From Geodermatophilaceae bacterium URHA0031 (GTDB taxonomy: Bacteria > Actinomycetota > Actinomycetes > Mycobacteriales > Geodermatophilaceae): a stretch of 48,505 nucleotides of DNA. Positions 27,158 to 35,325 of the stretch are shown in pieces. The notes below the pieces were generated by a model. The model did no database searches and was not told the origin of the DNA. It saw only the letters and a program-made list of their open reading frames with translations. The stretch is taken from the NCBI GenBank assembly GCA_000620205.1, contig JHVP01000021.1, forward strand, positions 1 to 48,505, in the 5' to 3' direction. Position numbers and translations under genes: made by a program. How positions within the stretch are numbered: the stretch's first letter is position 1; each line of letters opens with the position of its first letter.

Positions 27158-28275
27158 ACATCGACGTGACCGCCCTCAAGGCGGTCGAGCGCGAGAAGGG
27201 CATCCCGGCCGACACGGTGCTGCAGGCGATCGAGACCGCGCTGGTCACGGCCTACCGGCACGCGGACGGCGCCGCACAGCACGTGCGGGTGCAGATCGAC
27301 CGCAAGAGCGGTGAGGTCGCCGTGCTGGCCCAGGAGCTGGGCCCCGACGGCGAGGTCGTCCACGAGTGGGACGACACCCCCACCGACTTCGGCCGGATCG
27401 CGGCCAGCACCGCCAAGCAGGTGATCGTGCAGCGGCTGCGGGACGCGGAGAACGAGCAGACCTTCGGCGAGTACGCCGGCAAGGAGGGCGACATCGTCAG
27501 CGGCATCGTGCAGGCGCACGACCGCCGCAACAACCAGGGCCTGGTGCTGGTCGACATCGGCAAGGTGGAGGCGACCCTGCCCGCCGCCGAGCAGGTGCCC
27601 GGCGAGGACTACCGGCACGGCAGCCGGCTCAAGGCCTACGTCGTGTCGGTGGCCCGCACCTTCCGCGGCCCGCAGGTGACCCTGTCGCGCACCCACCCGA
27701 ACCTGGTCCGCAAGCTGTTCGCGCTGGAGGCCCCGGAGGTCGCCGACGGCAGCGTGGAGATCGTCTCGGTCGCCCGCGAGGCGGGGCACCGGTCGAAGAT
27801 CGCCGTGCGCACCTCGGTGCCGGGGCTGAACGCCAAGGGGTCCTGCATCGGGCCGATGGGCCAGCGGGTCCGCAACGTGATGAGCGAGCTGCACGGCGAG
27901 AAGATCGACATCGTCGACTGGTCCGACGACGACGCCACCTTCGTCGCCTCCGCGCTCTCCCCGGCCCGGGTCACCAGCGCCCGCGTGGTAGACCCCGCGG
28001 CGCGGGCGGTGCAGGTCGTCGTCCCCGACTACCAGCTCTCGCTGGCGATCGGCAAGGAGGGCCAGAACGCCCGGCTGGCCGCCCGGCTCACCGGCTGCCG
28101 CATCGACATCCGCAGCGACGCCCAGCCCACCGACGACAAGGCCGTCTCGCCGGGCGTGGGCCGCGCTCCGCTGCGCCCCAACCCGGGGCTGGAACGCACC
28201 GGCGCCCGCGGGCCGCAGGGGGGTCACCGGCCGCCGGTCCGGCGGGCGGAACACCCCGGCCCCGCGGCGCGCTAG
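27154..28275 (+). CDS. nusA: Transcription termination/antitermination factor NusA
   Basis: A 373-residue RNA-polymerase-binding protein with the N-terminal domain ([20 protein letters not shown]), S1 domain ([20 protein letters not shown]) and two KH domains ([49 protein letters not shown]). Like other actinobacterial NusA it lacks the C-terminal acidic repeats of E. coli. GTG 27154, with GAGGAGG 6 nt upstream, overlaps the rimP stop. After residue ~330 comes a Pro/Arg-rich nonconserved tail. Its stop codon TAG is part of a candidate -10 box for ylxR. It should also act on the rRNA boxA at the end of this window. Confidence 0.96.
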   Translation: MNIDVTALKAVEREKGIPADTVLQAIETALVTAYRHADGAAQHVRVQIDRKSGEVAVLAQELGPDGEVVHEWDDTPTDFGRIAASTAKQVIVQRLRDAENEQTFGEYAGKEGDIVSGIVQAHDRRNNQGLVLVDIGKVEATLPAAEQVPGEDYRHGSRLKAYVVSVARTFRGPQVTLSRTHPNLVRKLFALEAPEVADGSVEIVSVAREAGHRSKIAVRTSVPGLNAKGSCIGPMGQRVRNVMSELHGEKIDIVDWSDDDATFVASALSPARVTSARVVDPAARAVQVVVPDYQLSLAIGKEGQNARLAARLTGCRIDIRSDAQPTDDKAVSPGVGRAPLRPNPGLERTGARGPQGGHRPPVRRAEHPGPAAR

Positions 28276-28278
28276 ACT
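28273..28278 (+). promoter_or_regulatory. Candidate leaderless promoter (-10 box) for ylxR
   Basis: TAGACT at 28273-28278 contains the nusA stop codon (TAG) and ends 5 nt before the ylxR ATG at 28284. No Shine-Dalgarno precedes that ATG. A transcript starting at the usual distance would begin at the ATG itself. There is no good -35, which is common for such promoters in actinobacteria. Confidence 0.45.
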
Positions 28279-28283
28279 CAGCG

Positions 28284-28550
28284 ATGGCCGACACGTCGAT
28301 CCCGGTCCGCACCTGTGTGGGGTGCCGCCGACGTGCACCGGTCACCGAGCTGTTGCGTGTCGTCGTCCGCGACGGGGGGTTGACCCCCGATCCGCGGCGG
28401 CGGCTCCCCGGCCGGGGGGCTTCGTTGCACCCCACCGCGGAGTGCCTGCACGCAGCGGTCCGGCGCCGGGCCTTCCCGCGCGCGCTGCGCTGCAGCACGT
28501 CGCTGGAGACCGGTCCGCTGGAAGACCACCTCGCGCAGCAGGTCAGCTGA
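28284..28550 (+). CDS. ylxR: YlxR family (DUF448) RNA-binding protein
   Basis: An 88-residue basic protein with the DUF448 core PVRTCVGCRRRAPVTELLRVVV, PGRGASLHPTAECLHAAVRR and AFPRALRC. The family lies between nusA and infB in most Gram-positive bacteria; it is linked to RNase P or transcription regulation in some species. The ATG at 28284 has no ribosome-binding site, but is placed directly behind a TAGACT box, suggesting leaderless expression. It is followed by 184 nt of leader to infB. Confidence 0.9.
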   Translation: MADTSIPVRTCVGCRRRAPVTELLRVVVRDGGLTPDPRRRLPGRGASLHPTAECLHAAVRRRAFPRALRCSTSLETGPLEDHLAQQVS

Positions 28551-28596
28551 CCCGCTGCCCCGGTCCCCGGCGGGCGACCCACGGCAGCACCACCGA

Positions 28597-28619
28597 CGGA
28601 CCGGCACCCGGCCGGTCCG
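28597..28619 (+). terminator. Hairpin in the ylxR-infB gap
   Basis: CGGACCGG (28597-28604) pairs perfectly with CCGGTCCG (28612-28619), loop of 7 nt, 46 nt after the ylxR stop. It may be a partial terminator or a leader element of infB. Confidence 0.45.
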
Positions 28620-28734
28620 CACGTCGAGAGCAGGACGTCCTCGGATGAGCCACCTGTGAAGTCGTCACGATGACCATGTACCACTGACCTAGGGGTCGAG
28701 CGGGCCAGCCGCCGGCCTCACCAAGAGGAGACCC

Positions 28735-31700
28735 GTGCCAGGCAAGGCCCGCGTACACGAGCTCGCGAAAGAGCTCGGTATCGACAGCAAGACAGTGCTC
28801 GCCAAGCTCAAGGAGCAGGGCGAGTTCGTGAAGTCCGCGTCCTCCACCGTCGAGGCCCCCGTGGCCCGGCGACTCCGCGAGGCATACGGCTCCGGCTCCG
28901 GCAACGGTGCCCCGGCCCCCCGTCCCGGCCCCCGTCCGTCGGCTCCGGGTCCCCGCCCGGTGGCGCCCCAGGCCCAGGCCCCGGCGGCTGCTCCGGCGAC
29001 CCCCGCCCAGGCTGCTCCGGTCGCCCCGGCAGCTCCGGTGGCCCCGGCCCCGCAGGCGCCCGCTGCCTCGGTTGCTCCGGCGACCTCGGCACCGGGCCCG
29101 CGTCCCGGCCCGCGGCCCGCGCCGCGACCGGCAGCCAGCACCCCGGCCCCGCAGGCCCCGGTCCAGCCGGCTCCGGTGCAGCAGACCCCCGCCGCGCCGG
29201 CGCAGCCGGCGGCACGTCCGGCCGCGCCGGGCCCCCGTCCGGGCGGTACGCCCGGCGGTGCGCCCGCCGGCGTCCCCGGACAGGGCGGTGCCACCCCCGG
29301 TGGCGCGCGTCCGGCCCCGGGCCCGCGCCCGGGTCCCCGTCCGGCCCCGCGGCCGGGCAACAACCCCTTCAGCAGTGCGCCGCGTCCGGCCGCTGCCGGC
29401 CCGCGTCCCGGCGGGGCTCCCGGCCAGGCCGCCGGCCCCGGCGGTCCGCGTCCCGGCCCGGCCGGCCCGCGCCCCGGCCCCGGTGCCGGTGGTCCGCGTC
29501 CGGCGTCCGGTCCGGGCGGGCCTCGTCCGGCCGCAGGTCCGGGTGGGCCCCGGCCCAACCCGGGCATGATGCCGCAGCGGCCGAGCCCCGGCATGATGCC
29601 GCCTCGCCCCGCCGGCCGTCCCGGTGGCGGTGCCGGTGGTCCCGGCGGCGCCGGTGGCCGTGGCCGTCCGGGTGGTCCCGGCGGTGGCGGTGGCGGCGGT
29701 GGCTTCCGTCCCGGTGGCGGTGGTCCCGGTGGCGGTGGCGGCGGTGCTCCGGCCGGTGGTTTCCGTCCCGGTGGCGGCGGTGGTGGCCGTGGCCGTGGCC
29801 GTGGTGGCTCCGGTGCCGGCACCGCGGGTGCCTTCGGGCGTCCGGGTGGTCGCGGTCCGGTCCGCGGGCGCAAGAGCAAGAAGCAGCGGCGTCAGGAGTT
29901 CGACTCCATGGCGGCGCCGTCGATGGGCGGCGTCAGCCTGCCCCGCGGCAACGGGCAGACCGTCCGGCTGCCCCGTGGCGCCTCGCTGACCGACCTGGCC
30001 GAGCGGATCAACGCCCAGCCGGCCGCGCTGGTCACCGCCCTGTTCCACCTGGGCGAGATGGTCACCGCGACGCAGTCGGTGAACGACGAGACGTTGCAGC
30101 TGCTCGGTGCCGAGATCGGCTGGGTCATCCAGGTCGTCAGCCCCGAGGACGAGGACCGCGAGCTCCTCGAGACCTTCGACCTCACCTTCGGTGACGAGGA
30201 GAGCTCGGACGAGGACGACTGGGACATCCGTCCGCCGGTGGTGACCGTCATGGGTCACGTCGACCACGGCAAGACGAAGCTGCTGGACGCCCTGCGGCAC
30301 GCCAACGTGGCGGCCAAGGAGGCCGGTGGCATCACCCAGCACATCGGCGCCTACCAGATCGTCACCGAGCTGGAGGGCAACGAGCGCCCGGTCACCTTCA
30401 TCGACACCCCGGGTCACGAGTCGTTCACCGCGATGCGTGCCCGTGGCGCGAAGGTCACCGACATCGTCGTCCTGGTCGTGGCCGCCGACGACGGCGTCAT
30501 GCCGCAGACGGTCGAGGCGCTCAACCACGCCCAGGCCGCCGAGGTGCCGATCGTGGTCGCGGTCAACAAGATCGACAAGGAGGGGGCCAACCCCGCCAAG
30601 ATCCGCCAGCAGCTCACCGAGTACGGGCTGGTGGCCGAGGAGTACGGCGGCGACACGATGTTCGTCGACGTCTCCGCGACCACCCGCCAGGGTCTCGACG
30701 ACCTGCTCGCGGCGATCCTGCTGACCGCCGACGCCTCGCTGGACCTGCGCGCCAACGTGGGCCAGGACCCGCAGGGTGTGGTCATCGAGGGCAAGCTGGA
30801 CAAGGGCCGGGGCCCCGTGGCCACGGTGCTGGTCCAGCGCGGCACGCTCCGCCAGGGCGACTCGATCGTGGCCGGCGACGCCTACGGTCGCGTCCGGTCG
30901 CTGCTCGACGAGCACGGCAACAAGCTCAAGGAGGCCCTGCCGGCCCGTCCGGTCCAGGTCGTCGGCCTGACCTCCGTGCCGCGCGCCGGTGACACCTTCC
31001 TCGTCGTCGAGGAGGACCGGATCGCCCGGCAGATCGCCGACCGCCGCCAGGCCCGCATCCGCAACGCGCAGAACGCGTCGATGCGCAAGCGGATCAGCCT
31101 GGAGGACCTGGACGCGGCGCTCAAGGAGACCCGTCAGCTCAACCTGATCATCAAGGGCGACAACTCGGGCACCGTCGAGGCGCTCGAAGAGGCGCTGATG
31201 AAGATCGAGGTGAGCGACGACATCTCGCTGCGGGTCATCCACCGCGGCGTCGGTGGGATCACCAAGAGCGACATCGACCTGGCGCTGGCCGACGACGTCA
31301 TCGTCCTGGGCTTCAACGTCCGGGCCGAGGGCCAGGCGACCGAGCTGGCTGCCCGCGAGGGGGTGGACGTCCGGTACTACACGGTCATCTACCAGGCCAT
31401 CGAGGAGATCGAGGCCGCGCTCAAGGGCATGCTCAAGCCCGAGTACGAAGAGGTGCAGCTGGGCACCGCGGAGGTCCGCGAGGTCTTCCGTGTCCCGAGG
31501 ATCGGCAACGTCGCCGGTTCGCTGGTGCGCAGCGGCACGATCGTCCGCAACTCCAAGGCCCGGCTCGTCCGGGACGGCGCTGTGGTCGCGGACAACCTGA
31601 CCGTCGAGTCGCTGCGCCGCTTCAAGGACGACGCGACCGAGGTCCGGGAGGGTTACGAGTGCGGTATCGGTCTCGGGTCGTTCAACGACATCAAGATCGA

Positions 31701-31746
31701 CGACGTGATCCAGACCTTCGAGCTGCGTGAGAAGCCGCGCGCCTGA
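28735..31746 (+). CDS. infB: Translation initiation factor IF-2
   Basis: A 1003-residue GTPase placing initiator tRNA on the 30S subunit. Residues 1-50 form the IF2-N domain ([21 protein letters not shown]). Residues ~60-378 are a Pro/Ala then Gly/Arg-rich disordered region (repeated PRPGP and RPGG units, ending [12 protein letters not shown]). A second IF2-N domain follows at ~400-450. The G domain starts near residue 500 with [19 protein letters not shown] and NKID. Domains II, III (C1) and the tRNA-binding C2 end the protein. GTG 28735 follows the AAGAGGAG site and gives the family N-terminus. Confidence 0.97.
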   Translation: MPGKARVHELAKELGIDSKTVLAKLKEQGEFVKSASSTVEAPVARRLREAYGSGSGNGAPAPRPGPRPSAPGPRPVAPQAQAPAAAPATPAQAAPVAPAAPVAPAPQAPAASVAPATSAPGPRPGPRPAPRPAASTPAPQAPVQPAPVQQTPAAPAQPAARPAAPGPRPGGTPGGAPAGVPGQGGATPGGARPAPGPRPGPRPAPRPGNNPFSSAPRPAAAGPRPGGAPGQAAGPGGPRPGPAGPRPGPGAGGPRPASGPGGPRPAAGPGGPRPNPGMMPQRPSPGMMPPRPAGRPGGGAGGPGGAGGRGRPGGPGGGGGGGGFRPGGGGPGGGGGGAPAGGFRPGGGGGGRGRGRGGSGAGTAGAFGRPGGRGPVRGRKSKKQRRQEFDSMAAPSMGGVSLPRGNGQTVRLPRGASLTDLAERINAQPAALVTALFHLGEMVTATQSVNDETLQLLGAEIGWVIQVVSPEDEDRELLETFDLTFGDEESSDEDDWDIRPPVVTVMGHVDHGKTKLLDALRHANVAAKEAGGITQHIGAYQIVTELEGNERPVTFIDTPGHESFTAMRARGAKVTDIVVLVVAADDGVMPQTVEALNHAQAAEVPIVVAVNKIDKEGANPAKIRQQLTEYGLVAEEYGGDTMFVDVSATTRQGLDDLLAAILLTADASLDLRANVGQDPQGVVIEGKLDKGRGPVATVLVQRGTLRQGDSIVAGDAYGRVRSLLDEHGNKLKEALPARPVQVVGLTSVPRAGDTFLVVEEDRIARQIADRRQARIRNAQNASMRKRISLEDLDAALKETRQLNLIIKGDNSGTVEALEEALMKIEVSDDISLRVIHRGVGGITKSDIDLALADDVIVLGFNVRAEGQATELAAREGVDVRYYTVIYQAIEEIEAALKGMLKPEYEEVQLGTAEVREVFRVPRIGNVAGSLVRSGTIVRNSKARLVRDGAVVADNLTVESLRRFKDDATEVREGYECGIGLGSFNDIKIDDVIQTFELREKPRA

Positions 31747-31778
31747 CAGTGCTGATGCCGTCCCGCGGCGGGTCGGTG

Positions 31779-31789
31779 GGAGGTGATCC
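31779..31789 (+). promoter_or_regulatory. Full-length Shine-Dalgarno of the DUF503 gene
   Basis: GGAGGTGATCC at 31779-31789 is a perfect 11-nt match to the universal 16S 3' tail (GGATCACCTCC). With GGAGG 7 nt from GTG 31791 it decides the start and rules out the upstream in-frame start at 31749. Confidence 0.85.
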
Positions 31790-31790
31790 G

Positions 31791-32084
31791 GTGTTCACCG
31801 GGTCGCTGACCGCTGACCTGCTGCTGGGCGACGTGCACTCGCTCAAGGAGAAGCGTGCCGTGGTGAAGCCGATCGTGGCCGAGCTGCGGCGCCGCTTCAC
31901 CGTGGCAGCTGCCGAGGTCGGCGACCCCGACCTGCACCGCCGTGTGCAGGTCGGGGTCGCCACCGTCGCGGGCCAGGCCGGCCAGGTGACCGACGTCCTG
32001 GACGCGTGCGAGCGGTTGCTGGCCGAACGGCCGGAGGTGACGCTGCTGTCGACGCACCGTCAGCTGTTCAGCGACACCGATTAA
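31791..32084 (+). CDS. DUF503 family protein
   Basis: A 97-residue protein of a small conserved family often found between infB and rbfA in Gram-positive bacteria. Visible: MFTGSLTADLLLGDVHSLKE, KRAVVKPIVAELRRRFTVA, EVGDPDLHRRVQVGVATVAG. Function unknown. Start GTG 31791 is fixed by the full Shine-Dalgarno just upstream. It ends with TAA, the only TAA stop I noted in this operon; the AA is also the beginning of palindrome copy 5. Confidence 0.9.
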   Translation: MFTGSLTADLLLGDVHSLKEKRAVVKPIVAELRRRFTVAAAEVGDPDLHRRVQVGVATVAGQAGQVTDVLDACERLLAERPEVTLLSTHRQLFSDTD

Positions 32085-32141
32085 GGACCCCGTCGCCCCC
32101 CACCCCACGCTCCGCGCGGGGCGGGGCCCTGCGACGGGGCC
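32083..32141 (+). repeat. Stop-anchored nested palindrome, copy 5 (overlapping the DUF503 stop)
   Basis: AAGGACC begins inside the TAA stop (32082-32084). The outer stem is CCCCGTCGC (32088-32096) with GCGACGGGG (32131-32139), a perfect 9 bp, and AAGG/CCTT extends it below a bulged A. The inner stem is CCCC-A-CCCC (32098-32106) with GGGG-C-GGGG (32118-32126) around ACGCTCCGCGC. It separates DUF503 from rbfA within an otherwise tightly packed operon. Confidence 0.87.
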
Positions 32142-32187
32142 TTCCAGACCCACCCAGGATCGTTCCTGGCCCTTCCGAGGAGATGCG

Positions 32188-32739
32188 ATGGCCGACCCGG
32201 CCCGGGCACGGCGACTGGCGGTGCGCATCCGCCAGATCGTCAGCGCCACGATCGAGATGCAGATCAAGGACCCCCGCCTCGGGATGGTCACCATCACCGA
32301 CGCCCGCGTCACCAGCGACCTGCGCGAGGCGACGGTCTTCTACACGGTCTACGGCGACGCCACCCAGGTGGAGGACTCCGCCCGGGCGCTGGCCAGCGCC
32401 ACCGGCGTGCTGCGCTCGACGGTGGGGAAGCAGACCGGCATCAAGTTCGTGCCCTCGCTGACCTTCGTCGCCGACATCGTGCCCGACACCGCCCGTGAGC
32501 TGGAGGAGGCGCTGGAGCGCGTCCGGCACGCCGACGCCGAGCTCGCCCGGGCCCGCGAGGGGGCGCAGTACGCCGGCGACGCCGACCCCTACCGCAAGCC
32601 GGCGGTCATCGAGGACGACGACGAGGACGACGACGACCTGGTCGCCCGGACCGACGACGGGTCCGCGGACCTGGCCAGCGGGCGCACCGACGACTTCTCC
32701 GACGGCCGGCCCTCCGCCGCCCAGCGGAGCGCGTCGTGA
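32188..32739 (+). CDS. rbfA: 30S ribosome-binding factor RbfA
   Basis: A 183-residue KH-type factor for late 30S maturation. The core is residues 1-115 (RARRLAVRIRQIVSATIEMQ; KDPRLGMVTITDARVTSDLR; FVPSLTFVADIVPDTAREL). After ~residue 140 it carries an acidic tail (EDDDEDDDDLVARTDDG) that is not part of the fold, echoing the tail on RimP. ATG 32188 has CGAGGAGA 5 nt upstream. It overlaps the next small gene by 4 bp (GTGA). Confidence 0.95.
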   Translation: MADPARARRLAVRIRQIVSATIEMQIKDPRLGMVTITDARVTSDLREATVFYTVYGDATQVEDSARALASATGVLRSTVGKQTGIKFVPSLTFVADIVPDTARELEEALERVRHADAELARAREGAQYAGDADPYRKPAVIEDDDEDDDDLVARTDDGSADLASGRTDDFSDGRPSAAQRSAS

Positions 32740-32987
32740 CCGAGGCCGTCGACCCGGACCCGGTGGACCCGGCTGCCACCCCCGAGGGCACCACCCTCGG
32801 CGGGCGTCGGGAGCCGGCCGACGGTGACCCGACCGCCGGGGGCAAGCGCGGGGACATCGGCACGACCGCGAGCATCGCCGCCGACGAACCCGACGACGGC
32901 TCCGCGTACCCGGTGGGAGGTGGCCGGGTCGAGGAGGAGTCCCATGCCTCCCCGGTCGCCGATCCGGGGCCCGACGGCACCCCGTGA
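32736..32987 (+). CDS. Small acidic disordered protein, coupled to rbfA and the DHH gene
   Basis: An 83-residue protein with no recognised family: Pro/Asp/Gly-rich, strongly acidic, no predicted helix or membrane segment. It is supported as a gene by its exact fit: GTG 32736 overlaps the rbfA stop by 4 bp and its own stop overlaps the next GTG (32984) by 4 bp, so it fills the gap perfectly. It may be a translational bridge whose frame is conserved rather than its sequence. Confidence 0.6.
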   Translation: MTEAVDPDPVDPAATPEGTTLGGRREPADGDPTAGGKRGDIGTTASIAADEPDDGSAYPVGGGRVEEESHASPVADPGPDGTP

Positions 32988-33994
32988 GCGCCCCGGCCAC
33001 CACCGTCACCTCGACAGCGGCCGCGGTCGAGGTGCTCGCCCGGGCGGCGGACGGCGGCGCGACCGTCGTCCTGTCCGGGCACGTGCACCCCGATGCCGAC
33101 GCGCTGGGCAGCACCCTGGCGCTGGCGGAGGGCCTGCGCCGTCGCGGTGCCCGGGTGGTGACGACGTTCCCCGAGCCCTTCGTGCTGCCCGGGTCGCTCC
33201 GCTGGCTCCCCGGCGCCGACGAGCTGGTGCCCCCGTCCCAGCTGCCGGCCGAGGTCGACGTCTTCGTCAGCCTCGACGCCGCGTCGCCGGGCCGGCTGGG
33301 GAGCCTCGCCGCGCTCGTGGACACCGCCGCCCGGTCGGTCGTCGTCGACCACCACGCCAGCAACCCCGGCTTCGGGGAGGTGCGGCTGGTCGACCCGGCG
33401 GCGGCTGCGACCGTGGTGCTGGTCGCCGCGCTGCTCGAGGGCCTCGACGTGGCGCTGGACCAGCGGCTGGCCACCTGCCTGTACGCCGGGCTGACCGCGG
33501 ACACCGGGTCCTTCCGGTTCGGCAACACGTCCCCGGGCACCCATGAGCTCGCCGCCCGGCTGCTGCGCACCGGGATCGACCACGCCGCCATCAGCCGCCG
33601 GTTGTTCGACACCGCGCCGTTCGGCTGGCTGGGGCTGCTGTCGGAGGTCACCGGCCGCGCGGCCCTCGAGCCCGACGTCGGTGCCGGGCTGGTCTGGACC
33701 TGGTCCACGGCGGCCGAGGCGCGGGCGCACGGCCTGGCTCCCGACCAGCTCGAGGCGCTCGTGGACGTCGTCCGGGCGACCGCCGAGGCCGACGTCGCCT
33801 GCGTGGTGAAGGGGCAGGACGACGGCACGTGGGTCGTGTCGCTGCGGTCCCGCGGTGCCACCGACCTGGCCCGGGTCGCCATGGCGCTCGGCGGTGGCGG
33901 CCACCGTGCGGCAGCCGGCTACAGCTCGTACCTGGACCTCGAGGGCACGGTCGAGCAGCTCCGCACCCAGTTGCGGGCCGCGCGCCCGTCGTGA
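32984..33994 (+). CDS. DHH-family phosphoesterase (NrnA-like)
   Basis: A 336-residue bimetal phosphoesterase of the DHH/DHHA1 family. Motifs: SGHVHPDADALGSTLAL, VSLDAASPGRLG, VVDHHASNPGFGE and the DHHA1 motif near the end with GGGGHRAAAGYS. NrnA-type enzymes degrade nanoRNA and pAp; the mycobacterial relative in the same location (Rv2837c type) also hydrolyses cyclic di-AMP and its product pApA. Start GTG 32984 is coupled to the preceding stop. The next gene overlaps by 4 bp. Confidence 0.93.
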   Translation: MSAPATTVTSTAAAVEVLARAADGGATVVLSGHVHPDADALGSTLALAEGLRRRGARVVTTFPEPFVLPGSLRWLPGADELVPPSQLPAEVDVFVSLDAASPGRLGSLAALVDTAARSVVVDHHASNPGFGEVRLVDPAAAATVVLVAALLEGLDVALDQRLATCLYAGLTADTGSFRFGNTSPGTHELAARLLRTGIDHAAISRRLFDTAPFGWLGLLSEVTGRAALEPDVGAGLVWTWSTAAEARAHGLAPDQLEALVDVVRATAEADVACVVKGQDDGTWVVSLRSRGATDLARVAMALGGGGHRAAAGYSSYLDLEGTVEQLRTQLRAARPS

Positions 33995-35325
33995 CCCCGC
34001 CGTCCCCGCGACGGCCGCACGGCCCCGGGCCGTCCATCCCGGCCCTGGCGGCGCCCGCGCTCGTCGTGCTGGCCGCGGAGCCGCTGTACCTGCTCGTCGA
34101 CACCGCGGTGGTGGGCCACCTCGACGGCGTCGCCCTGGGCGGCCTCGCCGTCGGCGGGGGACTGCTGGCCTACGTCGCGGCGCTGCTGAACTTCCTGGCC
34201 TACGGCACCACCGCCCGGGCCGCGCGCCGCACCGGGGCCGGTGACCGGGCCGGCGCGGTCGGCGAGGGCGTGCAGGCGACCTGGCTGGCCCTCGCCCTCG
34301 GCGTCGCACTGGCGCTGCTGTTCCAGCTGCTGGCCGGTCCGCTGACCCGGTTGCTCGCCGGGGGCGCCGGGCCGGTGGCGGACGCGGGCGAGCAGTGGTT
34401 GCGGGTCGCCAGCCCCGGCCTGCCGCTGCTGCTGGTCGCGCTGGCCGGCAACGGCTGGCTGCGCGGGGTCCAGGAACTGCGCCGGCCGATGGGCTACGTG
34501 CTCGCCGGCAGCGGGGTGGGGGTGGTGCTGTGCCCGCTGCTGGTGCACCCCCTCGGTCTGGGCCTGGTCGGCTCCGCGCTGGCCAACCTGGCCGGTCAGG
34601 GCATCGCGGCGGTGCTGTTCGTCCGGGCCCTGGCCCGGGAGCTGGCCGGCTCCGGGGTCTCCTGGCGGCCCCGGCCACCGGCGCTCGGAGCGCAGCTGGT
34701 GCTCGGCCGCGACCTGCTGGTGCGCGCCGCCGTGCTGCAGCTGGCGTTCGCCGCCGCCGCCGCGGTCGTCGCCCGGTCCAGCACGGCCGAGCTCGGTGCG
34801 CACCAGGTGGCGCTCCAGCTGTGGCTGTTCCTCGCCCTGGTGCTGGACGCCTACGCGATCGCCGCCCAGACGCTGGTCGGCACGGCCCTGGGCGCCGGCC
34901 GGCCCGGCGATGCCCGGCACACCGCCGCCCGGGTCGTCCGCTGGGGGCTGGGGACCGGGGTCGTCGTCGCCGTCCTGCTGCTGGCGTTGCGGCCGGTGGT
35001 GCCGCCGCTGTTCACCGACGACCCCGCGGTGCTGGCCCAGGCCGGCGTCGTCTGGTGGTTCCTCGCGCTGATGCAGCCGCTGGCGGGGGTGGTGTTCGCC
35101 CTGGACGGCGTGCTGATGGGCGCCGGGGACGCGGCCTACCTGCGCACCGTCACGCTCGCGTCGGCACTGCTGGGCTTCCTGCCGCTGTCGCTGCTGTCGG
35201 GGTGGCTGGACTGGGGGCTGCCCGGTGTCTGGACCGGGCTGACCCTGTTCATCGTCCTGCGGCTGGTGGCGGTCGGCCGCCGGGTGCGGGGGAGCGCCTG
35301 GCTGGGTGAGACGGTGAGTCCGTGA
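33991..35325 (+). CDS. dinF: MATE family efflux transporter (DinF type)
   Basis: A 444-residue polytopic membrane protein with about 12 helices in two homologous halves (AAPALVVLAAEPLYLLVDTAVV at the start; VLQLAFAAAAAVVARSSTA in the second half). MATE transporters export cationic drugs or metabolites against Na+ or H+. The DinF subfamily lies between the DHH gene and truB in actinobacteria. The Asp in LLVDTAVVGHL matches the family's conserved helix-1 region. GTG 33991 is coupled to the preceding stop; it overlaps truB by 4 bp. Confidence 0.9.
   Translation: MTPPSPRRPHGPGPSIPALAAPALVVLAAEPLYLLVDTAVVGHLDGVALGGLAVGGGLLAYVAALLNFLAYGTTARAARRTGAGDRAGAVGEGVQATWLALALGVALALLFQLLAGPLTRLLAGGAGPVADAGEQWLRVASPGLPLLLVALAGNGWLRGVQELRRPMGYVLAGSGVGVVLCPLLVHPLGLGLVGSALANLAGQGIAAVLFVRALARELAGSGVSWRPRPPALGAQLVLGRDLLVRAAVLQLAFAAAAAVVARSSTAELGAHQVALQLWLFLALVLDAYAIAAQTLVGTALGAGRPGDARHTAARVVRWGLGTGVVVAVLLLALRPVVPPLFTDDPAVLAQAGVVWWFLALMQPLAGVVFALDGVLMGAGDAAYLRTVTLASALLGFLPLSLLSGWLDWGLPGVWTGLTLFIVLRLVAVGRRVRGSAWLGETVSP

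Noticed and set aside
29628..29810. Gly-rich repeat in infB as a separate mobile or CRISPR-like repeat
   Set aside because: It is in frame within IF-2, irregular, and explained by low-complexity coding sequence.
28543..31242. ~900-codon open frame on the minus strand opposite infB
   Set aside because: Mirror of the GC-rich infB coding sequence; low-complexity product and no ribosome-binding site.
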